Part shown: in pieces, positions 1-11,402 of the stretch | How the letters are laid out: every line of letters begins with the position of its first letter | Position numbering within the stretch: position 1 is the stretch's first letter | From: Capra hircus | Taxonomy: Eukaryota; Chordata; Mammalia; Artiodactyla; Bovidae | Assembly: GCF_001704415.2 (NCBI RefSeq) | Contig: NC_030820.1 | Coordinates: 37,492,036-37,556,035, forward strand | Direction: 5' to 3' | DNA length: 64,000 nt | Position numbers and translations under genes: made by a program | Notes under the pieces: model-generated | Database searches by the model: none | What the model saw: the letters and a program-made list of their open reading frames with translations, nothing else | Told to the model about the DNA's origin: nothing

Positions 1-504
1 CAGTTGGCAGACTGACTGAATAAACACGACATGTCGCCTAGTTATCAATAAGTATTTGTTCATTCTCAGCATGTGGTTTTTGAGCACCACCTATGCTCCA
101 GAGGTTGGAGACATAGCTGTGAACAGAACAGACACAGACCCTCCATGAAAGGAAGTTTGGGATGGCAGGGGTGACCATTGGCATTAAACAATCAAAATAA
201 TTTCAGGTACTAATAGATAGCACAAGACAGTGAGACAGAAAATGAGAGTGTGCGGGGGGAGCTTGTCTCAGGATTCTCAGTGGAAGCTTCTAGTGACACT
301 CACTAAAATTAGAATCACCTGAAGGAGCAGCTAAGGGAAGATGCAGGCACACCAGTTTTCCAGGCAGAGGTTGTGCAAAGGCCCTAAGGCAGCAACATGT
401 TTGACAACTTCAGGGAACTGAGTGAGAGCTGGTGAGGAAATGGTGGTGATGAGCACCAGGCAGAGACCAGGTTTATTAGAGGAATCATCACGTCTAACAT
501 TGTA
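1..504. other. No gene or clear repeat recognised
   Basis: Moderately AT-rich unique-looking DNA. I see no exon-like reading frame, splice pair or familiar repeat consensus here. Confidence 0.5.
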
Positions 505-690
505 GAGTGTGCTACAGTTTGCAGAGGGCTTTAAACATATACTATCTCCATTCAGTCGTTTTCCTTATTAATATTCCTTACCAAACACATGAAGAAACTG
601 ACGCTGAGGGGGTAGCATCCTCAAGGTCACTAACCAGGAAGTGGTGGGACAGAATTCTGACCAAGGACTCTGTTTGCACAACTCCAGAGG
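505..690 (+). repeat. MIR SINE fragment
   Basis: The block resembles the MIR core in sense orientation: a stretch like the 'attatctcattc' region, then 'gaagaaactgacgctgaggg' and 'aaggtcactaaccaggaagtgg', in the expected order and spacing. Strong divergence fits an ancient mammal-wide element. Edges are approximate. Confidence 0.55.
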
Positions 691-1359
691 GCGCTATCCA
701 CACAGCCGGGGGAGCCGTCTGTATCACTGCTTGGAGCTTGTGCAGTGCTCGGTCTGTGCCACTGTGCATTGTCACCCTGTGTCAGCTCAGGTCTATTTTC
801 TCCAAATTTCTGTTCTTTTTTTTTCTGTGCTGATGCTATAGAAAATACAAAGAATAAAAAATATTATTTTAGCTGTTGATGAGCATAGGATGTAGTTGAA
901 GAGAAAGAACATAAAAAAAGGTAGTGGGTAATAGACAGTATTTGTTCCAGCAAAGACATTATGAGTGATTTGGTAGGGGCTGTGAGGTTTGTACCTGGTT
1001 TGAAGATTTTAATTGGTGGACATATAGGCGAAAAAAAAAAAAACACAAACAACTCATACAACTTCACCACAGGAACACACAATGAAATCTTGGTCTGTTG
1101 TAGACCATCACAAAAGCCTGTCTCCAGCAGCTGCCAATTTTTTTAAATGAACATTTATTATTCTATCAAGTGAAAAATGAACCATACAGACAAAATTTTG
1201 GCAAACCTAAGAGGAAAACAATCATCTATAATCTCATTCATGAAACAACTACTTTTCACATTTTAGTGTAGTCCCTTCTGTTTTTTTGCCCAGGGAAGTA
1301 ATTTGTGTGTGTCTATTTATGTATTTATACATATATAGAGAGAATACCTATATAAGAAT
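691..1359. other. AT-rich DNA, nothing identified
   Basis: AT-rich sequence with short A runs (for example around 1030-1042). No gene, RNA gene or confident repeat was recognised. Confidence 0.45.
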
Positions 1360-1392
1360 GTGTGTATGTATGCGTGTGTGTGTGTGTGTGTG
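1360..1392. repeat. (TG)n microsatellite
   Basis: Interrupted TG dinucleotide run, ending in about ten uninterrupted TG units immediately before a Bov-tA SINE. Length polymorphism is likely. Confidence 0.9.
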
Positions 1393-1396
1393 ATAT

Positions 1397-1603
1397 GGAC
1401 TTCCCTGGTGCATCAGATGGTAAAGAATGCACCTGCAATGCAGGAGACCTGAGTTCAATCGCTGGGTTAGGAAGATGCCCTGGAGGAGAGCATGGCAACT
1501 CAGTGCGATATTCTTACCTGGAGAATCCCATGGACAGAGGAGCCTGGCAGGTCACAGTCCATGGGATCGCAAAGAGTGGGACACGACTGAGTGACTAAGC
1601 ACA
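1397..1603 (+). mobile_element. Bov-tA SINE (sense)
   Basis: Complete ruminant Bov-tA. The tRNA-derived head has a degraded B-box-like segment ('gagttcaatcgctgggtt'); the BovB-derived tail ends in 'acacgactgagtgactaagc'. It sits inside TG/TA-rich simple sequence, so target duplications cannot be defined. The open frame across it is SINE sequence, not a gene. Confidence 0.9.
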
Positions 1604-1654
1604 TTATATGTAATATGTGTTGTATATACACACACTACAAATACAAATACACAC

Positions 1655-2640
1655 ATAGTCTCAGCTTTATTGATGTATAATTTATGTACTTTAGAATTCA
1701 CATATTTTAAGTGTGCAGGTTGATAAGTTTTGACTTTGTCAGGTGTGCACCTGAGTAACCACTGCTGTGCTAAAGACTGGAGTGCTTTCCTTTCCCCCAA
1801 AATTCCCTTTACCCTTTAGCCCATTCCCCCCGGGGCTCCCTCCCTCCTTCGGGTAATCACTGACTCACATCTATAGCCTTGAACTAGTTGGCCTGTTCCA
1901 GAATTCCACATAAATGCAGTCAAGTGTGTGCTCTTCCGTCTCTGGCTTCTGTCACTCAGGGTGCTCTTGAAGATTATCATGTCAGCATGTATGCACCAGC
2001 AGTTTATTCCTTTGTATTGCTGGTTAACATTCCGTTTAAAGAATACACAAGAATTTGTTCATTCATTCACCTGTTAATGGACATGCGGGTTGTTTCTGGT
2101 TTCTGGTCTGGAGATATTTTGAATCTAGCAGCTATGAGCTTCTTGTGCATCTCTTTGTGATGCTTTCCTTTCTCTTGGGGAAATACCTGGGAGTGGACAT
2201 AGCGTAGGTCTGTATGTATCACTTTGTGGAAAACTAACCAACAATTTTCCAACTGGTGCAGCATCTACAATGGATGGAATCTAAGTGCTCCACATCTTCA
2301 CCAGCACTTAGTATGGCTGCTTTTTGATTTTAGCTCTTTGTTGGAGTGTGTGGTGATGCCGGTTTAGTCGCTAAGTCGTGTTCAACTCTTGCAACCCCAT
2401 GGACTGTAGCCTGCCAGGCTCCTCTGTCCGTGGAATTCTCCAGACAAGAATACTGGAGTGGGTTTCCATTTCCTTCTCTAGGGGATCTTCCCGACCCAGG
2501 GATCGAACCCAGGTCTCCTGCATTGCAGGTGGATTCTTTACTGACTAAGCTACAAGGGAAGCCCCCTTGGAGTGTGTGGTAGTTTTAATTTGCATTTCCC
2601 TGATCACTAATGATGTCGAGCGTTATTTCACAGGCATGTG
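1655..2640 (-). mobile_element. Old L1 3' fragment (antisense), split by a SINE
   Basis: The + strand reads as the reverse complement of an old L1M 3' region: 'tttattgatgtataattta' at the left, then the L1 segments around 'cacctgttaatggacat' and, after the SINE at 2355-2566, 'aatttgcatttccctgatca'. The two halves are collinear, so the L1 predates the SINE. No coding capacity remains. Confidence 0.8.
2355..2566 (-). mobile_element. Bov-tA SINE (antisense) with perfect TSD
   Basis: Reverse complement of Bov-tA, from a BovB-like tail ('gctaagtcgtgttcaactct') to the tRNA-like head ('acaagggaagccc'). It is bounded by identical 14-bp copies of 'ttggagtgtgtggt' at 2341-2354 and 2567-2580. It interrupts the older L1. 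Confidence 0.95.
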
Positions 2641-2809
2641 TTTTCATAGTTGTAATTCTTTGTGTTCACTGCTTTTAAAATTTACGCTTAATATTACCAT
2701 TCTTTTCTGCTGCCTTATAGTGCTCATGATCACTGCATTAATGGCTTCTAATCTTTCAACAAGGGAATTCTATATAACTGATTTAAACATTCCTCTCTTA
2801 GACATTTAT

Positions 2810-3125
2810 GGGCTTTCCTAATAGCTCAGTTGGTAAAGAATCTGCCTGCAATGCAGGAGACCCCAGTTCAGTTCCTGGGTGGGGAAGATCTGCTGGAGAA
2901 GGGATAGGCTAACCCACTCCAGTATTCTTAGGCTTCCTTTGTTGCTCAGCTAGTAAAGAATCCACCTGCAATGCGGGAGACCTGGGTTTGATCCCTGGGT
3001 TGGGAAGATCCCCTGGAGAAGGAAAAGGTTACCCACTCCAGTATTCTGGCCTGGAGAATTCCATGGACTATACAGTCCATGGGGTCACAAAGAGTAGGAC
3101 ACAACTGAGAAACTTTCACTTTCTA
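2810..3125 (+). mobile_element. Bov-tA variant with two tRNA-like heads (sense)
   Basis: Two successive Bov-tA heads (about 2810-2930 and 2931-3050), each with 'gtaaagaatc' and 'gcaatgc.ggagac' segments, share one BovB-derived tail ending at 'acacaactgaga'. The whole unit is flanked by 'ttagacatttat' at 2798-2809 and 3126-3137, so it inserted as one dimeric element rather than as two SINEs. Confidence 0.88.
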
Positions 3126-3137
3126 TTAGACATTTAT

Positions 3138-3446
3138 AGGACTTCCAGCATCCCACATTTCTGAATAACACTGAAATTAATGTATGAATACATAGATTTT
3201 CCCCCATATTATAGATTATTTATTTTATATTAATAGCAAAATAAAATGACCAGGTCCAAGGCATTTTTGTGGCTTTGGGAGCATAAAATATGAACTGAAC
3301 ATCAAGACTAATGTCTTCAAAGGCACAAGCTAAGCCCCCTTCCCATCTCAGCTCTGGGCTAGGGTCTCACAAGGGGGCCCCTTTCATGAATGCAATCCTT
3401 CTGTAGAAAGGCAGAGCTGATGGCAGCTTTGTAGGCAATTAAAAAA
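3138..3446. other. AT-rich DNA, nothing identified
   Basis: Between the dimeric SINE and the L1. No gene or clear repeat was recognised. Confidence 0.4.
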
Positions 3447-3935
3447 TTTTTTTATTGGAGGATAATTGCTTTACAATACTGTGCTGGTTTCTGCCATACA
3501 TCAACATGAATCAGCCACAGGTATACACATGTCCCCTCCCTCTTGAACCTCCCTCCCATCTCCCACCCCATCCCAGCCTTCTAGGTTGTCACAGAGCACA
3601 CAGCAAATTCCCACCAGCTGCAGAGAACAGTGTGAAGATTCCTTTAAAAACTAGGAATAGAAATACCATATGACCCAACAATCCCACTACTGGGCATATA
3701 CCCTGAGAAAGCCATAACTGAAAGAGACATGTGTATCCCAATGCTCATTACAGCACTTTTTACAATAGCTAGGATATGGGAGGAACCTAGACATCCATCG
3801 ACAGATGAATGCATACTGAATTTATGGTACATATATACAATGGAATATTACTCAGCTATAGAAAAAGAATGTGAGTCAGTCCAATGAGGTAGATGAACCT
3901 ACGGCCTAGTATCAGAAAGAGAAAGTCAGTTACGT
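3447..3935 (-). mobile_element. Bovine-type L1 with inverted 5' part (twin-primed)
   Basis: From 3447 to about 3603 the + strand is the reverse complement of a ruminant L1 3' UTR, starting at its poly(A) ('tttttttattggaggataat'). From about 3604 to 3935 the orientation flips: this part reads as sense L1 ORF2 3' end, including 'atgacccaacaatcccac' and 'caatggaatattactcagc'. This is the layout of a minus-strand insertion with a 5' inversion. The reading frame is broken. Confidence 0.82.
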
Positions 3936-5323
3936 TTTGAGTCCTGGGTGATGCTGAGAAGGTACGGACTCATTGACCTCACATGGCAGTACAATGGGCT
4001 TCATTCTCCCTCCAGCCACAAGGAAATGTGAGACAAGAAGAACTCTGGGTGCCTCGTTTCCTAAGAATCACCTGTGCAGTTGCCCAGCCAAACAGCCACT
4101 GGGCTCCTCAGTGGCAGTTCTAGAATTTCCATACATGAAGCGTTCAACTGAGGGGGTGAGAACTTGCCTTGAAGGATATTTTGATGCCAGGCACAGTGTT
4201 TTCATTCAAGCTACATGTTTGTTTGGGGGACCGTGGGAGGACTGGTAACAATGTGGAGGGGTGAGAGAAAAGAACTGGGGGGACCACAGCCCCCTGCAAA
4301 AACAGCCGGTTGATCCTGCCTCAGTGTAGACATGAGGTGGGCACCCGGGAAAGCATATTCATCCCATCGGGTCAGCAGAGACTCTTATCAACTCCCTTCC
4401 AAGCATCCGAAAGCTGTCCAAACCTAACAAGAGCCATATTTTATATGGTTCCAGGTCCCCCTCTAAATTCTTCTTTCAGGAAGAATTGTCCAGGAAGGTG
4501 AAAACAGGAGGAATTTACACAGCAACTCAGTCCCCTGAGGGTACCACATTCAGGCCTCCTGGGTGGAAAAAAAGGCCTCGGGCCAGGTTGCCGAGTCCTT
4601 GTCCCCACTGGCCTCCCCCAGAGAGTCTCAGCTGAGCTCCTGCACTTCCTCGGGGCACCCTCATGACGCCCCAAAGGGCCACCAGCAGACCACCTGTCTC
4701 TGCCCTGAGACCCGACACCTGCCAGCAATTCCCAAAAACTCCCGATGCTACTCAGCCAGTTTGTCTTTCCTCCTCTAAATGTGACCTTATCAAGGACAAA
4801 AACCATTTCTTGTTCATGATGTTCTAGTCTGGGTTCCCCTCAAGCAGACCCTGAAATAAGAATTCAAGGGCAAGTCATTTATTTAGGGGGCTGGTCCTGA
4901 TGGGGGAGGGTGGAAGTGAGCCAGGAGAGGGAGCAAAAAGACAGGGTGTATAGTCAAAACGGTTCCCTGTAGGCTGTAGGCACCAGGGGCTTCGTCCTGG
5001 GGGACCTGTGAGGGATGGTACACAGCAGTCCTCCAAATGACCACACCTAAGCAGAAGGGTGCCAACCACCAACAGTCATTGGTTGAGAATGTCCCCTGGG
5101 AGACTTTAATCCCTGGCCTTGCAGCTGCACCGCCTGCAGGCAGGGTGGGCTCCAGCAGCTGGAGAAAGCCACCCATCAAAGAGACACAGGTGCTAGCAGC
5201 TGGAGGTCAGGCTCCCTCAGGCACTGAAGGGGTAGAACCAGGAGGCCACGTGGCGCTGTGCCTCCCTAGTACAGCTCAGCACCAGTGAGGAACAGGGGCA
5301 GGGTGGCTGAGTCCAGAGGGCTG
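3936..5323. other. Gene-free DNA; possible LTR-like piece at about 4830-5230
   Basis: GC-moderate sequence without a recognisable exon. Around 4850-5230 the wording ('gcaagtcatttatttaggg') resembles an old mammalian LTR-type repeat, but I cannot name the family. Overlapping open frames on both strands look like chance. Confidence 0.35.
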
Positions 5324-5330
5324 AAAGCTA

Positions 5331-5686
5331 CGTGTGCTGTGCTGTGCTGTGCTTAGTCTTTCCATCGTGTCCAACTCTTTGCGACCCCATGGACTGTAGC
5401 CTACCAGGCTCCTCTGTCTATGGAATTCTCCAGGCCAGAACACTGGAGTGGGTAGCCAATCCCTTCTCCAGGGGATCTTCCCAACACAGGGATGGAACCC
5501 AGGTCTCCTATATTACAGGCAGATTTTTTACCATTTGAGCCACCACGGAAGCCCAGGAAGCCCATGAATACTGGAGTGGGCAGTCTATCCCTTTCTCCAG
5601 GCAATCTTCCCAACCCAGGAATCGAACCGTGGTCTCCTGCATTGCAGGCGGATTCTTTACCAGCTGAGCCACCAGGGAAGCCCCTC
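5331..5686 (-). mobile_element. Two-headed Bov-tA variant (antisense)
   Basis: Reverse complement of the arrangement at 2810-3125. A BovB-like tail starts near 'ccatcgtgtccaactctttg'; two tRNA-like heads end near 5545 and 5684. Short flanking repeats 'aaagcta' at 5324-5330 and 5687-5693 are a candidate target duplication. (TGCTG)n slippage marks the tail end. Confidence 0.85.
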
Positions 5687-5805
5687 AAAGCTATAGCTCC
5701 TATCCATTCTCCTGGAGCCCCTCAGTATGGCCAGCAGCCAGCAGCACTCCTTCAGGACCAGACCCCGGAGATCAGTAGTACCCTTTACATTTTTGAGTAA
5801 TTGAT

Positions 5806-6216
5806 TCTCAAAGTGTAGTTCCTGGACCACCAGCAACACCCAGGAACTTGTTAAAAATGCAGATTCTTCGGCCCTACCCCAACCCTGCTGCATCAGGATC
5901 CTCAAGGGTGGGACCCAGGAATCTGTATTTAACAAGCCCTCCGCCGGGGCTTCCCTGGTGGCTCAGAGGTTAAAGCATCTGCCTGCAATGCAGGAGACTC
6001 AGGTTTGATCCCTGAGTTGGGAAGATCTGCTGCAGAAGGAAATGGCAACACACTCCAGTATTCTTGCCTGGAGAAGCCCATGGAGAGAGGAGCCTAGTAG
6101 GCTACAGTCCACTGGGTTGCAAAGAGTTGGACATGACTGACCGACTTCACATTCACTTTGCAGCTGATTTGACTCCACTCCCCGGCCCCCAGTTTGAAAT
6201 CCACTATTTGAGACTC
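5806..6216 (-). mobile_element. MER5A (hAT) copy split by a SINE
   Basis: The left part (5806-5945) matches antisense MER5A: 'tctcaaagtgtagttcctgg', 'aacttgttaaaaatgcagat' and 'aacaagccctcc'. After the SINE, 6163-6216 resembles the rest of the terminal region. MER5A is a non-autonomous hAT-Charlie transposon common to placental mammals. No coding capacity. Confidence 0.75.
5946..6162 (+). mobile_element. Bov-tA SINE (sense) inside MER5A
   Basis: Full Bov-tA from 'ggcttccctggtggctcaga' to 'gacatgactgaccgacttca', with a short TTCACTTT-type tail. It interrupts the older hAT element. Confidence 0.9.
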
Positions 6217-7528
6217 TAACATCCAGGACAGTCTCTAAGGCAAGGCCATTTGCCCTTTGGTTAGACTGTTCCCCACTCCCAGCCTCCAGCAGCAGAGGCA
6301 GAAGGAGATGGAATCACTAGAAAACTTGGAGACTTCGACCCCTTTTTTGTGTGTTTTCCTTTTCTTTTGGGGCTTATCAGACAGAAGTTTTACCTGATTA
6401 CCAGTGACCTCAAAAGGAAAGCGGTGAAGGTTTAGTGCTATGGAAGTTAAAGGTCTGTGCTGGATTTGACGAGCGACAGAGAGGGTGGGGGATGCCTCTG
6501 CTCCTGTTTGTTTTCCTGAGCTAATATTTAAATTCCTCTGCTTGTCCTCTGAACACACCAGGTGGGCAGTAGGGGAAAGAAACCAGGAGTTGGCTCTGTA
6601 TATTTAAATCAATCAGACAGGACATGAAAAGGGAATAGGTAAAGGTGGGAGGTACCCCCTGTAGTCACTTTATGTGGGAAATTTTATGTATAAAGGATGA
6701 ACGGTCTAACCATGTTGGGAAATTGGTCTAACTGTGTTGATCCTGGCCCGGAGAACACCTGGTATCCAAAGGTTTAAAGCTGCTTCCAGGCTTGCGGGGC
6801 AGACACCTCGCTGCTTCTCAGCAGAGCTGGCCCAGGCCAGCACCCAGATGAGGTTCAGTTCTAGGTGGGGTTGGGGGGAACCCTCTGATACAAGTGGGGA
6901 CAGCAGGTCGGGTGGAGGCTGCTCCAGGGTGTGACATCACAATGTAGTCCATTCAGGGTCTGGGAGTTGACTTGCCCCTGGGCTGAGGTATAAGCTGACC
7001 CTCCCCAGGGCTGGCCCACGCTTACAGGCCAGGCAACCCAGATACGCTGATCTTCAGCGCCGAGTTTCAGGCACCCTTGGTGAGTACCAGGCAGGCAGGG
7101 TGGGCCAAGCACTGGGGGGTCTCATGGGTCACGACAGCATCATCCAGCCTGGGGACCCTTCCTGGGAAGCTGCTTGCCCAACCCCTCACCCCCTCTCCAG
7201 CCTCTGCCTGAGGGGTTACCAGCTGCAGGAAGTGATATTCTAATCACCTCCAGGCCACTCTGCCACCTGCCCCAGCTCCCTGGGCAAAGGCCAGCAATGT
7301 GTTGATAGACACCAGGGGCAGGGAGGCAGGCTGTCAGATGGCAGGTCCACCACAGCACCCCTGACCTCCTGGTCCTGGTGAACGGAAGTCATAGGCTATC
7401 TTCGGTCGAGGACACACCTCATGGGCGCTGAGCAGATGGAGCCTTGGGTGTGCACCAGATGCCAAAACCACCACCCCTCCAGAAACATGCACCAAGGCCC
7501 GCCCTCTCTGAACACTCTGTGTCTCTGA
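6217..7528. other. Gene-free, GC-moderate DNA
   Basis: No exon, RNA gene or named repeat was recognised. The short open frames lack family resemblance and splice context. Confidence 0.45.
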
Positions 7529-7816
7529 TTTTTTTTAATTAATTAATTTATTTATTATTCTTGGCTGCACCGGGTCTTCCTTGCTGCTCAAGGACTTTTC
7601 TGTAGTTGAGGGGAGCTGTGATGCACAGACTTCTCACTGGGGTGGCTTCTCTTGTCCTCTTGTTTCGAATGTGCGCTCTAGACACAGGCTTAGTAGTTGC
7701 GGTGCACAGGCTCAATGGCCCCATGGCACATGGATTCCTCCCAGACCAGGGATGGATCCCGGGCCTGCTGCATTGGCAGGCGGATTCTTAACCACTGGAC
7801 CACCAGGGAAGCCCTC
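7529..7816 (-). mobile_element. CHR-2-type SINE (antisense)
   Basis: T-rich start ('ttaattaattaatttattta'), then 'ggctgcaccgggtcttcctt', a run of degenerate repeats, and 'ggcggattcttaaccactgg' ending in 'accagggaagccc'. This is a tRNA-derived SINE of the CHR family, shared by cetaceans, hippos and ruminants, inserted on the minus strand. It is older than the Bov-tA copies. Confidence 0.85.
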
Positions 7817-9164
7817 TGCAGGCTTTAAATCCAACTCGCCACAGCCCTCAGTGTGTCAGGTCTCCTCCTCCCCTTCCAGGACAATGAGGGAGATGTGAGC
7901 CGGTGGTGGGAAGAGGGTAGATGGCTCAGCACACCAGGAGAGCAGGCAAATCAGAGGAAGGTGATGGGGACCGTAGCCACCTCTCCAAGAGGACCCTGAC
8001 TCTTCCAGCTGGGCCAGCAGCCCTTGGCTGAGGATGGTCTGCAGCCAAGAGCCGGACTCCGTGCAGGGACGCCAGGGCGCAGGGCCAGCCTCGCCATGCC
8101 ACCCCCCACGCTTTTACTCTGCCTGCCCATCCATCAGTTTCAGGCATCCAGACGGCCACTCGCCTTCTGTGACGGGTGCCCACGGGCCGGTTGTTCTGGG
8201 GCCCGTGGTTTTCAGTGGCTTCTGGCTTTACCTGAGCGCGTCAGGCAGTAAGCGAGGAGGATTCATGGAGAGACCTTTGACCCTGAGGCTTTGCCATCCC
8301 GCCTCCCTCTTCCTGGGATGGCTGACCCAGATCTTGATGTTCACGTCTCACACTTGGGTCCCAGGTGTCAGTTGTCAACAAGTCTGCTGAGAACGCTTTC
8401 TCCACCCGAGGTCCACCGAATGGGAAGTATAGTCCAGGGGCCAGAGGGCCCCAGGGGCCACCTGTATCCCCACCTCCCACCTCCCTCATGCCAGCCCCCA
8501 GTTGGAGAGGAGGGCGGGAACACGTACGAGACACCCATTGTGTATCAGACCTGCTGCCCCTTGTCCTTGCCTTAAATCCTGCCAACAGAAAGGTAAAGCT
8601 TATAGACATAGAAACCAGGAACTATGTTTTAAGAGGGGTTTTAACCTAGAATTTATATATACTCCATGTACAGGCGAGCTGTCCAGCATGAGAGAGCTCT
8701 GAAAATAGAATGAGCTGCTTTGCGAGGCAGCCATTCGAAGCGTCTAGACAAGCTGGGTGCCTTCGGCCAGCAGGGCTGGGGTCGGACCCTTGTGATCAAT
8801 CGGGAGCTGGACCAAAAAGATCTTGAAAGGCCGATCTGTATCTTGGATGCAGGATCTGGGTCTCAGCACCTGGCTAACTTTCCATGTTTCAGTCCAACTG
8901 GGTCAGGCCTCCCAGGGCGGCTGCAAACATGGTTAGGGGGGAGAGCTTGAAGGAACCTGAGGGATCAGCTCTGCTGGGCCTCAGGTAGGAAACCGGGGCC
9001 CCAGGCTGGTTAAGGGGAGAGGCCGCAGCCAGTCTGCAGAGTGAATACTTGTTGAATGAATGAAGGAGTGACGGCGCCAGGTTGGAGCCAGCCTGCACGT
9101 GAATCTAACATCTCTCAGCCTGACTCTCCTCTCCTAAGATTCTTGCCTATCTAATCACGATTCG
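7817..9164. other. Gene-free DNA
   Basis: GC-rich to moderate sequence with several overlapping chance open frames on both strands. No homology was recognised. A 'gaatacttgttgaatgaatg' stretch at about 9043-9062 resembles the 3' end of a MIR or L2. Confidence 0.4.
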
Positions 9165-9300
9165 GCCGACACTCACTGAGCACCTCCTGTATATCAAGTG
9201 TGTGCACAGAGATTATTTCATGCGATCCTCCCCTAGCCCTTCGGGTGGGTATCCCCACTGTGTTTCTCAGATGAGGATGGTTGGGTGTCTGCCCAGAGTG
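9165..9300 (+). repeat. MIR SINE fragment
   Basis: Sense MIR-like order: 'actcactgagcacctcctgt', 'gattatttcatgcgatcctc' and 'ctcagatgagga'. Diverged; edges approximate. Confidence 0.65.
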
Positions 9301-9961
9301 GGGTGATGCTGTGGAGACGTCATAGACACCAAGGACCTGCAGTCCTTTAACTCGAGGGAAGGCCTGCTCTCCACCTGCATCTCTGTCTGCATCTCCACCT
9401 GCTGCCTCCCAGGTTGGGCAAGGAAGCACGGTTCTTCCTACCCTTCCAAATAACAAACTGCCTCAGGGCTGTCTTAGCCCCCGCCCCCAACTCTGAGTTG
9501 GCTGACATTGGGTACCCCCCCATGGGCCCGCCTGGTTCACTGCCCGTGCGTCTGGCTCTGATGGGACCCCAGCAGATGTTTTGTGCTGAGGAAGAAAATA
9601 CGGCTAATCGAAAACAGCTCCAACTAATTGTGGCAATTTCCCTTCTGCTAGTTGCCCTGAAATAGTAGCCACACTCTGTTCTTTTTTTTCACATCAGGGA
9701 GCCCCAAACTGGCAGCTTAAATGAGCTTGCAAAGAAGGCCAGTAAACAGCCTCTTTGCTGCCAGTTACCTGGTGTAAGGCCTAGAATGTGCTCTCCAAGT
9801 GACACCTCGGCTCCGCTATCCGTGGGCTTGGCTCTTGCTGAGGGTCACAGGGCTGGAGGAACCTCAGTGAAACCCAGGGAAACCCAGAACCTCACAGGAT
9901 ATATACGGATAGCCCCAGAACACCCGGTCTGACCTTGAACCCTGGCTCACTACTGATTTGC
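9301..9961. other. Gene-free DNA
   Basis: No recognisable exon or repeat. Confidence 0.4.
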
Positions 9962-10290
9962 TCCATAGCCAGTGCTGGCCAGTAGGACTTGGTGCATTTC
10001 ACTCCCATCCATGCCACCCTGTTCGGTAGCCACGAGCCACATGTGACAGTTGAGCTTTTGAAACGTTGCTCGTGGGGCTGTGGAACCGCATTTTTGATTA
10101 TACTTCACCTTCATGAAAGCTTGGAGAGGGAAATGGCAACCCACTCCAGTACTCTTGCCTGGAAAATTCCATGGACAGAGGATCCTTGTAAGCTACAGTC
10201 CATGGGGTAACAAAGAGTTGGTCACGACTGAGTGACTTCACTTCACTTCACTTCACTTCATGTAAGTTTAACTTCAAAGTAAAATAGCCC
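9962..10290 (-). mobile_element. MER3-like hAT fragment, interrupted
   Basis: 'ggtagccacgagccacatgt' and the following 'ttgagcttttgaaac' match the reverse complement of the MER3 terminal region. A Bov SINE monomer lies at 10120-10262, and MER3-like sequence may resume after it. Confidence 0.6.
10120..10262 (+). mobile_element. Bov-A monomer with (ACTTC)n tail
   Basis: Starts at 'gagagggaaatggcaaccca', the BovB-derived Bov-A unit without a tRNA-like head. It ends in four or five copies of the pentamer 'acttc', the simple-repeat tail typical of these elements. Confidence 0.85.
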
Positions 10291-10591
10291 AGTGTGACCA
10301 TCGGCCGCTAAACTGTAAAGTGCCACTATAGCCCTGCCAGCTTCTATGACTTCATTTCTTGACCTAATCCCCACCCTCAACTTCCTCTCTCTCTTTGCAT
10401 TCACCTACCAGACCAGCTGCCCCTGCCCCAAACAGGCCTAAGCGTTTTCCCCATCCCTTGGTGACACCCCTTTCCTCTGGCTCAACATTGGGACCTCAGG
10501 TCAAGTGTGTCCCCTTGAAAGGCCCTTCCCTACACTGTCTAAAGTCATGCCCACCCTCCTCTCCAAATCACCGCTTATCCCTCTGAAATCA

Positions 10592-11402
10592 TCATGCGTC
10601 TTAGTTCAGGCTGTTGTAGCACAATCCCATCGACTGGGTGACTTCTGAACAATAGAAATTAATGTTTTCCAGTTCCTGAGGCTGAAAGTCTGGCAGTGCT
10701 GGCCGGGTCAGGGTCTGGTGACTATCTGTTGTCAAGTTGCAAGCGCCCACTTTCTCTCTGACCCTCACATGGTGGAAAGAGAGAGGGAGAGCTCTCTGGA
10801 GTTCCCTTGATAAGGGCACTGATCCTGTTTACAAGGGCTCCAGAAACATTACTTTGCCGACAAAGGTCCATATAGTCAAAGTTATGGGTTTTCCAGTAGT
10901 CATGTGCAGATGTGAGCGTTGGACCATAAGGTAGGATAAGTGCTGAAGAAGTGATGCTTTCGAATTGTGGTGCTGGAGAAGACTCTTGAGAGTCCTTTGG
11001 ACTGCAAGGAGATCTAACCAATTAATCCTGAAGGAAATCAATCCTGAACATTCATTGGAAGGACTGACACTGAAGCTCCAATACTTTGGCCACCTGATTC
11101 GAAGAGCCAACTCATTGGAAAACACCCCAATGCTGGGAAAGATTGAAGGCAGGAGGAAGAGGGGATGACAGAGGATGAGATGGCTGAATGGCATCGCTGA
11201 CTCAATGGGTATGAGCTTGAGTGAACTCCAGGAGATGGTGAAGGATAGGGAAGCCTGGCGTGCTGTGGTTCCTGGGATCGCAAAGAGTCAGACACCACTG
11301 AGCGACTGAACTGAACACCTTAATCACCTCCCAGAGGCCCCACATCCTAACACCATCACATGGGGTTAGGATTTCAACCAGTCAACTTGGAGGTGACACA
11401 AA
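10592..11402 (-). mobile_element. MaLR (MLT/MST-like) solo LTR, antisense, split by BovB
   Basis: The left part reads 'catcgactgggtgacttctg' and 'gttccagttcctgaggctg'-like segments, then 'ccctcacatggtggaaagag'. The right part, 11319-11402, has 'tcacctcccagaggccccac' and 'ggttaggatttcaaccagtc'. Both are antisense to an ERVL-MaLR LTR. No retroviral genes accompany it. A BovB piece at 10843-11318 separates the halves. Confidence 0.7.
10843..11318 (+). mobile_element. BovB (RTE) LINE 3' fragment, sense
   Basis: About 475 bp of the BovB ORF2 3' end and short 3' UTR, from 'acattactttgccgacaaag' to 'actgagcgactgaactgaac'. The corresponding reverse-transcriptase C-terminal reading frame is degraded by stops and indels. 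It lies inside the MaLR LTR. Confidence 0.9.

Noticed and set aside
1397..1603. Recurring short 'proteins' sharing GGSDGKES- and CLENPMDRGAW-like peptides across the window
   Set aside because: They are translations of Bov-tA/Bov-A2 SINEs in both orientations, not a gene family.
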